From: Candidatus Eiseniibacteriota bacterium
GTDB taxonomy: Bacteria; Eisenbacteria; RBG-16-71-46; JAGVPR01
DNA length: 18,652 nucleotides
Assembly: GCA_020052115.1 (NCBI GenBank)
Contig: JAGVPR010000368.1
Coordinates: forward strand, 1-18,652
Direction of reading: 5' to 3'
Shown here: one piece after another, positions 7,126-14,875 of the stretch
How positions within the stretch are numbered: position 1 is the first letter of the stretch
Layout of the letters: each line of letters begins with the position of its first letter
Translations under genes and position numbers: made by a program
The notes under the pieces: model-generated
Database searches by the model: none
What the model saw: the letters and a program-made list of their open reading frames with translations, nothing else
What the model was told of the DNA's origin: nothing

Positions 7126-8364
7126 GTGGGGGAGAGCGTGGACCCGGAGAGGACGGCGCGTCGCCTGCGGTTCTTGCTCGCGCTCGGTGCGCTCTACATC
7201 GTTCTCGGTCTCGTCCTCAACGAGTGGCTCCTCGCCCGCTATCTGAGTGTTGACCACGCGCTGCCGGCGGCGAAGACGGCAATCATCCGCGCATTCGACG
7301 CGGTGATGATCGGCGGGGGGCTCGCCACCATCCTCCTTCGCCGCCGGCCGCTCACGACGAATCTGAACCTCGCGGTTCTCTCCGCAGCCGTTCTGTTTCC
7401 GATGGCCGCCGAGGTGCTGCTGCGCGCGGGCATCGCGGCCGGCGTGTCGCCTCTTCGAAAGCCGGCGCTGTACGCCGCCCCAGGCTCGGAGAACTTCTGG
7501 AAGCTACACGCCCTCTGGAGTCCGGACTCCGGCGGGCCGCAAAACGTGGACCCGCTGCTCGGGTGGTCGCCGGAGAAGACGCCGGAAAATCCGCTCGGTG
7601 TCATCGCGGAGGGCGCGTATGCGCCCCGCTTCGACGGACCGGCGGTCCTTTTCTACGGCGACTCGTTCGTCGCCGGGATCACGCCGATCGCCGAGAGGAT
7701 CCCGCAGCAGCTCGGGCGCCTGCTCCCCGAACGCGTCGTGTACAACTACGGAGTCAGCAACTACGGCGTGGACCAGATCTACCTCCGCCTCCGCGAGACG
7801 CACCGTCAGTTCGAGCATCCGGTGATCGTCGTGGGCCTTCTCACCGAGGACATGGAGCGGTGTCTGCTGCCGATCCGAGGCGCGCCGAAGCCGTACTTCG
7901 AGCTCGCGGGCGGCGCTCTCGCTCTGCGAGGCGTGCCGGTTCCGGCAAGCACCGAGGCGTGGCTTCGCGCGCATCCGCTGCGAATTCCGAGCTACTTCCT
8001 CGCGTTCGTGTCGGCTCGCCTGCTTGTGGACGATCCGCGGAGACGCGCGGCCGAGGAACGCATCAACACGAAGATCATCGAGGCGATCGTAGGCGAGACG
8101 CGAGGTGCGGGCCGCGAGGCGCTCTTCGTCATCTTCTACGGCGAGCCGGGCCTGTACCAGACGAGCCGCCGCGAGCGTTTCCTCAAGGAGCAGTTCGGGA
8201 GGCTGCAGGCGCCGGTCGTGGACACGAAGCGCGTGCTGCTCGAGGCCGCGCAGCGTGAGGCCGTCAGTCCCAGTGTGTACTATCAGCAGGGTGACGGGCA
8301 TCCGAACGCGCGCGGAAACCGCGTGATGGCCGCCGCGATCGCGGAGGCGCTCGCGGCGATGTGA
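7126..8364 (+). CDS. Membrane-anchored SGNH/GDSL-hydrolase-like protein
   Basis: 412 aa from GTG 7126, preceded by CGGGGAG. A later GTG at 7138 is an alternative. The N-terminus has two or three transmembrane helices (about 14-35, 54-71 and 80-100), so the C-terminal domain is likely exposed outside the cytoplasm. That domain shows the SGNH blocks: GDSF at 178-181 with the nucleophile Ser, a VVYNYGVSNYG segment near 204-214 for the block II Gly, and a C-terminal DGHPN-RGN segment near 395-403 supplying the Asp/His pair. The block III Asn (GxND) is not obvious: LLTEDME occupies that region, so it may be a degenerate or O-acyltransferase-like member. The substrate is unknown, with acylated polysaccharide or lipid as family possibilities. 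It follows the pterin gene by 18 bp and is probably co-transcribed. Confidence 0.75.
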   Translation: MGESVDPERTARRLRFLLALGALYIVLGLVLNEWLLARYLSVDHALPAAKTAIIRAFDAVMIGGGLATILLRRRPLTTNLNLAVLSAAVLFPMAAEVLLRAGIAAGVSPLRKPALYAAPGSENFWKLHALWSPDSGGPQNVDPLLGWSPEKTPENPLGVIAEGAYAPRFDGPAVLFYGDSFVAGITPIAERIPQQLGRLLPERVVYNYGVSNYGVDQIYLRLRETHRQFEHPVIVVGLLTEDMERCLLPIRGAPKPYFELAGGALALRGVPVPASTEAWLRAHPLRIPSYFLAFVSARLLVDDPRRRAAEERINTKIIEAIVGETRGAGREALFVIFYGEPGLYQTSRRERFLKEQFGRLQAPVVDTKRVLLEAAQREAVSPSVYYQQGDGHPNARGNRVMAAAIAEALAAM

Positions 8365-8382
8365 CCGCGCGCGGCGATCACA
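8360..8382. terminator. Hairpin between convergent genes, containing both stop codons
   Basis: TGTGA and TCACA arms flank a GC-rich centre (CCGC...GCGG type). It can fold to an eight-pair stem with one C-A mismatch and a five-base loop on either strand. The stop codons of the SGNH gene (8362-8364, TGA) and of the fusion gene (8378-8380, TCA on plus) both lie in the arms. There is no U-tract on either side, so termination activity is uncertain. Confidence 0.4.
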
Positions 8383-11300
8383 CCGCGATCGGCCGGCTCT
8401 CCTCCAGCGTGCGTCGCGCCTCGGCGAGCGCGCCTTCGAACCAGGACTCGAATCGCCTCTCCCTTTCGTCGAGGAAGAGCGTGCGCACCTGCGCCGCCGG
8501 CTCCAGCAGCCGCGCGAAATTCGGGGCGATCCGGCTGAGGGGGAAGGCCGACAAGTCCCAGATCGTGTCGTTCCCGTGACCGTCGAACGCGACGTCGCGG
8601 TAGAGCGGCATCACGCGCCGGATCTCCGCGGTCACCTCCTCGATCCCCGAGTAGCGCATCTTGAAGCGGTAGCCCATCCGTGCCGCGAGGTCGCAGAGGA
8701 TCTGCGATGTGTCCATTCCCGCCGCGGGCGGAACGGCCCGGTGCAGCGTCTGGACGCGGCGCTCGTGATTTGTGAACGTCCCTTCGGTTTCGGCCGGGCT
8801 CGATAGAGGCAGCACGACATGCGCCGAAGAGGCGGTCATCGTCAGGAAGAGATCGCCGACGACGAGAAAGTCCGCGGCCTCGAGTCCCTCGCGAAGATCA
8901 AGAGGAAGATCCTCCACGCCGAGCGGATCCTCTCCGAGAATGACGGCGACCTTGATCTTTCGCTCGCGGAGAAGTAGCGCCACGTCGCGACCGCCGTCGG
9001 GGCTCGGCAGCGAGACGCACCATTCCTTCTCGATCCGGTCCACCGCGGTCTCGTCCGTCGTCGAGAGATAGCCGGGAAGCCAGCTCGGGTTCGCCCCCAT
9101 GTCGAGCAGGCCCTGGGCGTTCGCCTTCTCCCGAAGCGCGAGGACTCCGCAGCCGAGGGCGGCGGCCGCGTCCGAGAAGAAGCGCTCGTCGCCGACGGTG
9201 CGCGCGCCGGGGCAATCCTTGTTGAAGACCATCACCTTGAGCAGCGTTCCGGCCAGGATTCGCGCGGCCTCGACGATCTCGTCGTGCGCCGCTCCGGAGA
9301 TCTCCCTGAGTTCTTCGTCGGTGGAAGACGCGATGAAGTCCCTCAGATCCGGCCGGTCTTCGAGCGCGTCCGGTCGAGTGCGCGCGTACTCCTTCAGCAC
9401 GGCCGCCAGCGCGGCGACCTGGCCGCCGTCACGACAGCGCACGAAGACCTCCGCGACCTGCGAGGTGCGGTTCGGCTCCGGCCCGATGCAGAGGAGCCGG
9501 GCGCCCGAGCGAATCGCCTTCTTCGTGAGGAGGTCCACGACGAAACTCTCTTCGCCGAGGTCCGCGTTCACGGCGAGGATGACCTGCGCATCGAGGAGGT
9601 CGGGATACGCCACGTTCGAGACGACCTCGGGGCAGGAGGTGTCGCGGTTCACGAGCTGCGAAAAGGACGTGACATTGTGCGTCTTGAGGGCCACGCGCGC
9701 GAACTTCTGCGCGAGGTAGAGTTCCTCGTTCGTCATCCGCGGCGAGACGAAGAGCGCGATCTCGTCGCTGCGGTGGCGACGGACCAGTTCCTTGAGGCGG
9801 ATCGCGACGTAGCGGATCGCCTCATCCAGCGGGGCGCCCTGCAGCTCGCGGCCCGCGCGGATCATGCCGCGCCGGAGCCGTTCCGGCGACTGGATGTCGC
9901 GATAGCCGAACCGGCCCTTGCGGCAATGGTGCCCCAGGGTCGCCCCCGCGTCCTCCGCGCGCGAGGTCTTGACGAGCGTGTCGCCGAAGACGTCGTAGCG
10001 AAGCCGGCAGCCGACGCCGCAGTAGGCGCAGACGCTCGGCACCGGCGTCGTCTGCCAGGGCCCGGGCTTCACGAGCGGGATCTTCTCGGCGACGGCGCCC
10101 GTGGGGCAGGTGCCCACGCAGAGTCCGCAGCTCACGCAATCGGTCTCGAGGAGCGATTGGCCGAGCGCCGGGCGCACCATGGTATCGAAGCCGCGGTTGA
10201 CGAAGCCGTAGGCCGCCACGCCGACCACCTCGGCGCACATGCGGACGCAGCGGCCGCAGAGGATGCACTTGTTCGGATCCAGCTCGATGAGGGGGTGCGT
10301 GCGGTCGAGACGGTACTCCTTCGCCTCGCCCTTGAATGCGTTGATGTCCACCTGGTAGTCCGTCGCGTAGCGCCGCAGATCGCAATCGAAGTAGACTCCG
10401 CAACCGCACTCCATGCAGCGGCGCACCTCGCGGCGCAGGTCGTCCGCGCTGAAGCCCTGTTCGACCTCGGCGAAGCTCTTACGGCTCTCGTCCGGCGGCA
10501 TCGCCGGCATCTTCCGCCGCTGCGACTTCGCCCCGTCGCGCAGATCTTCGAGGGTCACCTTTCGATACGTGTCCTTGCGGCTCGTGATCTCAACCGGCTC
10601 GGGCTGCGCCTTGCCGGTCTTCAGGTATTTGTCAATCGCGTACGCTGCCTTGCGGCCCGCGGCGATCGCCTCGATGGCGGTCGCGGCGCCGGTGACGACG
10701 TCGCCGCCGGAGAAAAGGCCTTCAACACTTGTCTCGAACGTCCTTTCGTGGACCTGGATCGTCTGCCAGCGTGTGAGGTTCAGCACTTCGCCGAAGGGCA
10801 GGAAGTGGGGGACGCGCCCGTCAACGAGCTCCTGCACCTTCGTGTTCTGCCCAATCGCGGCGAGAATGAAGTCGCACTCGACGACGAACTCCGAGCCGCG
10901 CACGGGCTTCGGGCTGCGCCGGCCGCTCGCATCCGGCTCACCCAGCTCCATGCGCACGCACTCGAGTCCGGTGACGCGGCCGTCGCTCTCGATGACGCGC
11001 ATCGGCGCGACGAGGAAGTCCATCTGGACCCCTTCGTGGATCGCGTCGACGATCTCCATTTCGTTCGCTGGCATCTCGACTCGCGTTCGCCGGTAGAGGA
11101 CCCGGACCTCGTCGGCGCCCAGGCGGAGCGCCGTGCGCGCGCAGTCAATGGCGGTGTTGCCGCCGCCGACGACCAGGACGCGGCCGCGCACGGCGGGCGC
11201 GCGGTGCAGCGCCACCTGCTTCAGGAAGTCAATACCCGCGAGAACCTGCGGCGCCTCCTCGTTCTGGACGCGCATCTTCGAACTCTCCCAAGCGCCCAGC

Positions 11301-12163
11301 CCGAGGAAGACGGCGTCGAAGCCGTCCTTCTTGAGGCTCGTGATCGTGAAGTCCTTCCCGAGCGAGACGTTCGTCGAAAGCGCCACGCCGAGATCGAGGA
11401 TCTGGCTGACTTCGAGATCCAGGACCTCCTTCGGCAGGCGGTACTCGGGGATGCCGTAGCGGAGCATGCCGCCCGTCTCGGGCAGCGCCTCGAAGATCTG
11501 CACGCCGTAGCCGTTCAGCGCGAGGTAGTACGCGCAGGACAGGCCGGCGGGGCCGGCACCGACGACCGCCACCCGCTTGCCGTTGGGCTGCGGGACCTGA
11601 GGGCGGAACGTCTCCTTCTGGCCGAGCTCGAGGTCGGCGATGTAGCGCTTGATGTAGTCGATCCCGACAGCGTCGTCGAGCATCGTGCGCCGGCAGCCCT
11701 TGACCTCGCACGGCCGCGTGCACACGCGCCCGCAGACGGCGGGGAGGGGGTTTCGCTCCTTGATGAGCCGGATGGCGTCGCGGAACTTGCCGAGGGCGGC
11801 GAGCGCGATGTAGCCCTGGATGTCTATGCCCGCAGGGCAGGCGAGCTGGCAGGGGCCGATGCAGTCCGCGTAGTGGTTCGACAGCATCAGCTCGAGGGCC
11901 GCCTTGCGGGAGCGGCGGACCTCCGGCGTGTTGGTCTCGACGACCATTCCGCCCGAGACCTTCGTCGAGCAGGCCGGCAGGAGCGTGCGCGCCCCGCGCA
12001 CCTTGACGACGCAGACGAAGCACGATGCGAACGGCTCGAGCTGTCCGTCGTGGCAGAGCGTCGGGATGGTCCCGATTCCGTTCTCGCGTGCGACCTCGAG
12101 GATCGTCTGCCTGTTGTTTGCGATGACCCGCTTACCGTCGATCTCGAGCTTGATGAGGTCCAT
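8378..12163 (-). CDS. 1261-aa fused iron-sulfur flavoprotein: NuoG-type [2Fe-2S], NfnB/GltD, ferredoxin and molybdopterin-like domains
   Basis: Domains in order. (a) Residues 1-80 form a NuoG-type [2Fe-2S] domain: C37, C48, C51, C65. (b) Residues 95-515 form a GltD/NfnB-like domain with [4Fe-4S] cysteines (C101/C105/C109, C144/C148/C152/C157), the FAD motif GAGPAG (202-207), an NAD(P) motif GGGNTA (333-338), YRRTRVEMPA and GLFSGGD. (c) C583/C586/C588/C594 is a further cysteine cluster. (d) Residues 626-692 form a two-[4Fe-4S] ferredoxin: C633/636/639/643 and C676/679/682/686. (e) Residues 710-1230 form an FdhA/NuoG-type molybdopterin domain with a [4Fe-4S] site C712/C715/C719/C747. The formate-dehydrogenase active-site Sec/Cys-His-Gly-Pro is absent (Val838-Asn839 instead). 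It is cytoplasmic, with no Tat signal. GGGAGG lies nine bases before ATG 12163. Together with the HydBC-like genes upstream it probably forms a soluble NAD(P)H/ferredoxin oxidoreductase. Formate activity is unlikely but not excluded. Confidence 0.88.
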   Translation of the reverse strand: MDLIKLEIDGKRVIANNRQTILEVARENGIGTIPTLCHDGQLEPFASCFVCVVKVRGARTLLPACSTKVSGGMVVETNTPEVRRSRKAALELMLSNHYADCIGPCQLACPAGIDIQGYIALAALGKFRDAIRLIKERNPLPAVCGRVCTRPCEVKGCRRTMLDDAVGIDYIKRYIADLELGQKETFRPQVPQPNGKRVAVVGAGPAGLSCAYYLALNGYGVQIFEALPETGGMLRYGIPEYRLPKEVLDLEVSQILDLGVALSTNVSLGKDFTITSLKKDGFDAVFLGLGAWESSKMRVQNEEAPQVLAGIDFLKQVALHRAPAVRGRVLVVGGGNTAIDCARTALRLGADEVRVLYRRTRVEMPANEMEIVDAIHEGVQMDFLVAPMRVIESDGRVTGLECVRMELGEPDASGRRSPKPVRGSEFVVECDFILAAIGQNTKVQELVDGRVPHFLPFGEVLNLTRWQTIQVHERTFETSVEGLFSGGDVVTGAATAIEAIAAGRKAAYAIDKYLKTGKAQPEPVEITSRKDTYRKVTLEDLRDGAKSQRRKMPAMPPDESRKSFAEVEQGFSADDLRREVRRCMECGCGVYFDCDLRRYATDYQVDINAFKGEAKEYRLDRTHPLIELDPNKCILCGRCVRMCAEVVGVAAYGFVNRGFDTMVRPALGQSLLETDCVSCGLCVGTCPTGAVAEKIPLVKPGPWQTTPVPSVCAYCGVGCRLRYDVFGDTLVKTSRAEDAGATLGHHCRKGRFGYRDIQSPERLRRGMIRAGRELQGAPLDEAIRYVAIRLKELVRRHRSDEIALFVSPRMTNEELYLAQKFARVALKTHNVTSFSQLVNRDTSCPEVVSNVAYPDLLDAQVILAVNADLGEESFVVDLLTKKAIRSGARLLCIGPEPNRTSQVAEVFVRCRDGGQVAALAAVLKEYARTRPDALEDRPDLRDFIASSTDEELREISGAAHDEIVEAARILAGTLLKVMVFNKDCPGARTVGDERFFSDAAAALGCGVLALREKANAQGLLDMGANPSWLPGYLSTTDETAVDRIEKEWCVSLPSPDGGRDVALLLRERKIKVAVILGEDPLGVEDLPLDLREGLEAADFLVVGDLFLTMTASSAHVVLPLSSPAETEGTFTNHERRVQTLHRAVPPAAGMDTSQILCDLAARMGYRFKMRYSGIEEVTAEIRRVMPLYRDVAFDGHGNDTIWDLSAFPLSRIAPNFARLLEPAAQVRTLFLDERERRFESWFEGALAEARRTLEESRPIAV

Positions 12164-12184
12164 GATCCGCCGCCTCCCGTGCCT

Positions 12185-13948
12185 CTAGTCCCTGACGACC
12201 GCGCCGAACTTGCAGTGCCGGTAGCATTCGTCGCACTGGATGCACTTCGACTGGTCGATGACGTGCTTGACCTTCTTGTCTCCGGTGATCGCATCCGACG
12301 GGCACGCCTTGCCGCACACGGTGCAGCCGTTGCAGACGTCGCTGATCGTGTACGTGAGAAGCTTCTGGCAATGGTGCGCCGGGCACTTCTTGTTGCTGAT
12401 GTGCGCCTCGTACTCACCGCGGAAGTACCTGAGCGTGGTGAGCACGGGGTTCGGTGCGCTCTGTCCGAGCCCGCAGAGCGAATTATTCTTCACCAAGAGG
12501 GCCAATTGCTCCAGCAGCTCGATATCCCCCTCGCGGCCATCGCCCTCGGTGATGCGCGTGAGGACCTCGAGCATCCGCTTCGTGCCGATGCGGCAGAAGG
12601 TGCACTTGCCGCACGATTCCCGCTGGGTGAACTCGAGGAAGAAGCGGACGACGTCAACGATGCATGTCGTCTCGTCCATGACGACGAGGCCGCCCGAGCC
12701 CATGATGGCGCCTGTCTTCGTGATGGACTCGTAGTCGATGATCGTCTCCTGCAGCTCCGCGGGGATGAACCCTCCCGACGGCCCGCCGATCTGCACTGTC
12801 TTGAACCGCTTGTCGTCCTTGATGCCGCCGCAGATCCCGAAGACGATTTCCTTGATCGAGATCCCCATCGGCACCTCGACGAGGCCGCCCCGGCGGACCT
12901 TGCCCGCCATGGCGAAGACCTTCGTGCCCTTGCTGTTCGCGGTGCCGAGCGAATTGAACGCCTCGGCCCCGTGCGTCAGGATCCACGGGACGTTCGCGAA
13001 CGTCTCGACATTGTTGATGCTCGTCGGGCATTCCCACAGCCCCTTCGAAGCGGGGAATGGGGGACGCACGCGCGGCATGCCGCGCTTGCCCTCGATCGAG
13101 GCGATGAGCGCGGTCTCCTCGCCGCAGACGAACGCGCCGGCGCCCTCCTTCAGCTTCACGTTGAAGCTGAACCCGCGGCCGAGGATGTTGCCGCCGAGAA
13201 ACCCGCGCTCCTCCGCCTGGGCGATGGCGATGTTCAGCCGCTCGATCGCTTTCGGATACTCGGCGCGCACGTAAATGTAGCCGTCGGCGGCGCCGATGGC
13301 GAAGCCCGCGATCGCCATCCCTTCGAGTACCGAATGCGGGTCGCTCTCAAGCACCGAGCGGTCCATGAACGCGCCGGGATCGCCCTCGTCGGCGTTGCAG
13401 ATGATGAATTTCTTCGCCCCCGGCGCGAGCCGCGTGAAGCGCCACTTCATGCCGGTGAGAAACCCCGCGCCGCCCCGCCCGCGAAGCCCCGACTCGGTCA
13501 TGATCTGGATCACTGCATCGGGATCGTTCCTCTCGAGTGTTTCGGTGAAGGCCTTGTAGCCGCCCGCTTCGATGTACTGCTCGATCCGTTCCGGGTCGAT
13601 CAGGCCGCAGTTGCGCAGCACGATCCGGTGCTGGCGCTCGAGGAACGCCTTTTCAGTCCCGATCCCGTTGTTCGACCAGACGACCCACTCCGCGACAGGC
13701 CGGCCGCCGCGCACGTGCTCTTCGAGCAGCCTGTCCACCTTGTCCGAGGTGAGGTGGCCGTAGCGGTAGTGGATCCCGCCGTCGTCCTGCACCTCGACGA
13801 GCGGCTCGCGATAGCACATACCCAGGCACCCGGTCTTCTCGACGCGGACCGGGACCCCGGCGGCCTCCGCCTTCTCGCGCAGCGCGCGGAAGGTGGCCTC
13901 CGCGCCGGCCGCGATGCCGCACGTCCCCAGGCCGACGAGGATCCTCAT
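12185..13948 (-). CDS. nuoF: NuoF/HydB-like NADH-oxidising FMN iron-sulfur subunit
   Basis: 587 aa, the extended HydB/HndC architecture rather than the shorter complex I NuoF. An N-terminal thioredoxin-like [2Fe-2S] domain has C10, C41 and C45. The FMN/NADH domain has GLRGRGGAGF (154-163), CNADEGDPGAFMDR (184-197) and GAGAFVCGEETAL (269-281). The NuoF [4Fe-4S] site is C446/C449/C452 plus C492. An additional CPAHHC motif (522-527) and a C-terminal two-[4Fe-4S] ferredoxin (C539/542/545/549 and C569/572/575/579) are features of electron-bifurcating HydB-type subunits. It would take electrons from or give them to NAD(H) at FMN and pass them through clusters to partner subunits. Its start overlaps the hydC-like stop by ATGA, and 21 bp separate it from the fusion gene. 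The symbol nuoF reflects homology only, as no membrane complex I genes are present. Confidence 0.93.
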   Translation of the reverse strand: MRILVGLGTCGIAAGAEATFRALREKAEAAGVPVRVEKTGCLGMCYREPLVEVQDDGGIHYRYGHLTSDKVDRLLEEHVRGGRPVAEWVVWSNNGIGTEKAFLERQHRIVLRNCGLIDPERIEQYIEAGGYKAFTETLERNDPDAVIQIMTESGLRGRGGAGFLTGMKWRFTRLAPGAKKFIICNADEGDPGAFMDRSVLESDPHSVLEGMAIAGFAIGAADGYIYVRAEYPKAIERLNIAIAQAEERGFLGGNILGRGFSFNVKLKEGAGAFVCGEETALIASIEGKRGMPRVRPPFPASKGLWECPTSINNVETFANVPWILTHGAEAFNSLGTANSKGTKVFAMAGKVRRGGLVEVPMGISIKEIVFGICGGIKDDKRFKTVQIGGPSGGFIPAELQETIIDYESITKTGAIMGSGGLVVMDETTCIVDVVRFFLEFTQRESCGKCTFCRIGTKRMLEVLTRITEGDGREGDIELLEQLALLVKNNSLCGLGQSAPNPVLTTLRYFRGEYEAHISNKKCPAHHCQKLLTYTISDVCNGCTVCGKACPSDAITGDKKVKHVIDQSKCIQCDECYRHCKFGAVVRD

Positions 13949-14424
13949 TTCGAGACCTCCTCAGGGAGTTTCTTGTAGGAGCGGAGCACCTTCTTCACGT
14001 CGGCGGCCTTGAGGTTTCCGTACGTGTCGTTGTTCACCATGATCACCGGCGCCAAGCTGCAGCAGCCGAGGCAGGAGACGGTCTCGATGGTGTAGAGCCT
14101 GTCGGGCGTCGTCTCGCCGTTGCCGATCTTGAGGTGGTCTTCGACGGCCTGGGAGATCCCCTTCGCGCCGCTGACGTGGCAGGCCGTCCCGTGGCAGACG
14201 CGGATCATGTTCTTGCCGACCGGGCGCAGGCGGAACTGCGAGTAGAAGGTCGCGACGCCGTAGATCTGCGCCAAAGGGATCCCCGACTGCCGGTGGATCT
14301 CGATGATACTCTCGCGGCTGATGTAGCCCTCCTCCTCCTGCACCTTCTGCAACGATGGGATCAGGATCCCGCGCTGCCCGGCGTAGTGGAGGTTCTTGAA
14401 ATCGAACTTGCGATGGGCTTCCAT
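13945..14424 (-). CDS. nuoE: NuoE/HydC-like [2Fe-2S] thioredoxin-fold subunit
   Basis: 159 aa from ATG 14424, which follows GGTGAGGAG. An in-frame ATG at 14451 would add nine basic residues and cannot be excluded. The helical N-terminus carries ILIPSLQKVQEEEGYIS and the PLAQIYGVATFYSQF signature (50-64) found in NuoE/HydC/HndA. The [2Fe-2S] ligands are C77 and C82 (CHGTAC) and C118 and C122 (CLGCC). It partners the HydB-like protein, with which it overlaps by four bases. In HydBC-type bifurcating enzymes this pair forms the NADH module. Length is normal. Confidence in the family is high. The choice between complex I and a soluble enzyme rests on neighbours, which lack any membrane subunit. 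Confidence 0.92.
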   Translation of the reverse strand: MEAHRKFDFKNLHYAGQRGILIPSLQKVQEEEGYISRESIIEIHRQSGIPLAQIYGVATFYSQFRLRPVGKNMIRVCHGTACHVSGAKGISQAVEDHLKIGNGETTPDRLYTIETVSCLGCCSLAPVIMVNNDTYGNLKAADVKKVLRSYKKLPEEVSK

Positions 14425-14473
14425 TCGCTCCTCACCGCCCTTTCGTCCCATGCCCGTCCCCGTCCGGCGCTCC

Positions 14474-14875
14474 TCAGTCGAACGGCGTATCGAGCATCCG
14501 GTTCATCAGGCTCATCAAGTCGTCAATGTTGCCGATGCCCCCGAGCGCATGCCCCTTGCACCCGCGGCGCGAGCAGAATTCAACATATCCCCCCTGATCG
14601 AGGTTCAGCGAGACCATCGGGGCCTTGCAGACCTTGCAGGTCGAGGGGATCATGACGCTCGCATCGCAGTGCGGGCAGCGGAACTCCACGATCGCGCCCT
14701 CGGGCAGCTTGAGATCCGTCTCGCACGTATACTCGCCGAAGACGGCGCTCAGGCGCACGGTCCCGTCCTGGTGAGTGTCCTGCACGTGGGCGTCGAGAAG
14801 GACCTGCGTTCCTTCGGTGAGGCACGCGCCGCACTGCGGGCAGCGCAGCTGCAATACGAGCAGATGCTTGGTCAT
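14474..14875 (-). CDS. Small zinc-ribbon/cysteine-rich protein in the hydrogenase-like cluster
   Basis: 133 aa with ten cysteines: CPQCGAC (C12, C15, C18), C51, CPHC (C67, C70), CKVC (C80, C83) and CSRRGC (C101, C106). A Gly-rich linker and an amphipathic tail follow, ending DDLMSLMNRMLDTPFD. The pairs look like two zinc ribbons or rubredoxin-like knuckles. A metal or Fe-S site is equally possible. The ATG overlaps the hydrogenase-like stop (ATGA, 14872-14875), so the two proteins are made together. I do not recognise a named family. Adapter or maturation roles are guesses from position between the sensor-like gene and the HydC-like gene. Confidence 0.8.
   Translation of the reverse strand: MTKHLLVLQLRCPQCGACLTEGTQVLLDAHVQDTHQDGTVRLSAVFGEYTCETDLKLPEGAIVEFRCPHCDASVMIPSTCKVCKAPMVSLNLDQGGYVEFCSRRGCKGHALGGIGNIDDLMSLMNRMLDTPFD

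Noticed and set aside
5269..7257. A 662-codon minus-strand frame through mtgA and the PTPS gene
   Set aside because: It overlaps two confidently identified genes on different strands, and its translation shows no motif.
8360..8382. CRP-like site, from the TGTGA and TCACA arms
   Set aside because: The spacer is 13 bases, not 6, and the element lies between two convergent stop codons, so a terminator-type hairpin is more likely than an operator.
8378..12163. Functional formate dehydrogenase subunit A
   Set aside because: The catalytic Sec/Cys-His motif is missing and no in-frame TGA suggests selenocysteine. The molybdopterin domain alone does not support formate oxidation.
9284..13978. A 1564-codon open frame on the plus strand, antisense to the fusion and HydB-like genes
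   Set aside because: Its translation is Arg/Ala/Asp/Leu/Val-rich with no recognisable domain, while the opposite strand holds two complete, motif-rich proteins. It is a stop-poor shadow caused by GC-rich codon use.
12185..14424. NuoE and NuoF of a membrane complex I
   Set aside because: No Nuo membrane subunits are present, and the NuoF-like protein has the extra N-terminal [2Fe-2S] and C-terminal ferredoxin domains of the soluble HydB type.
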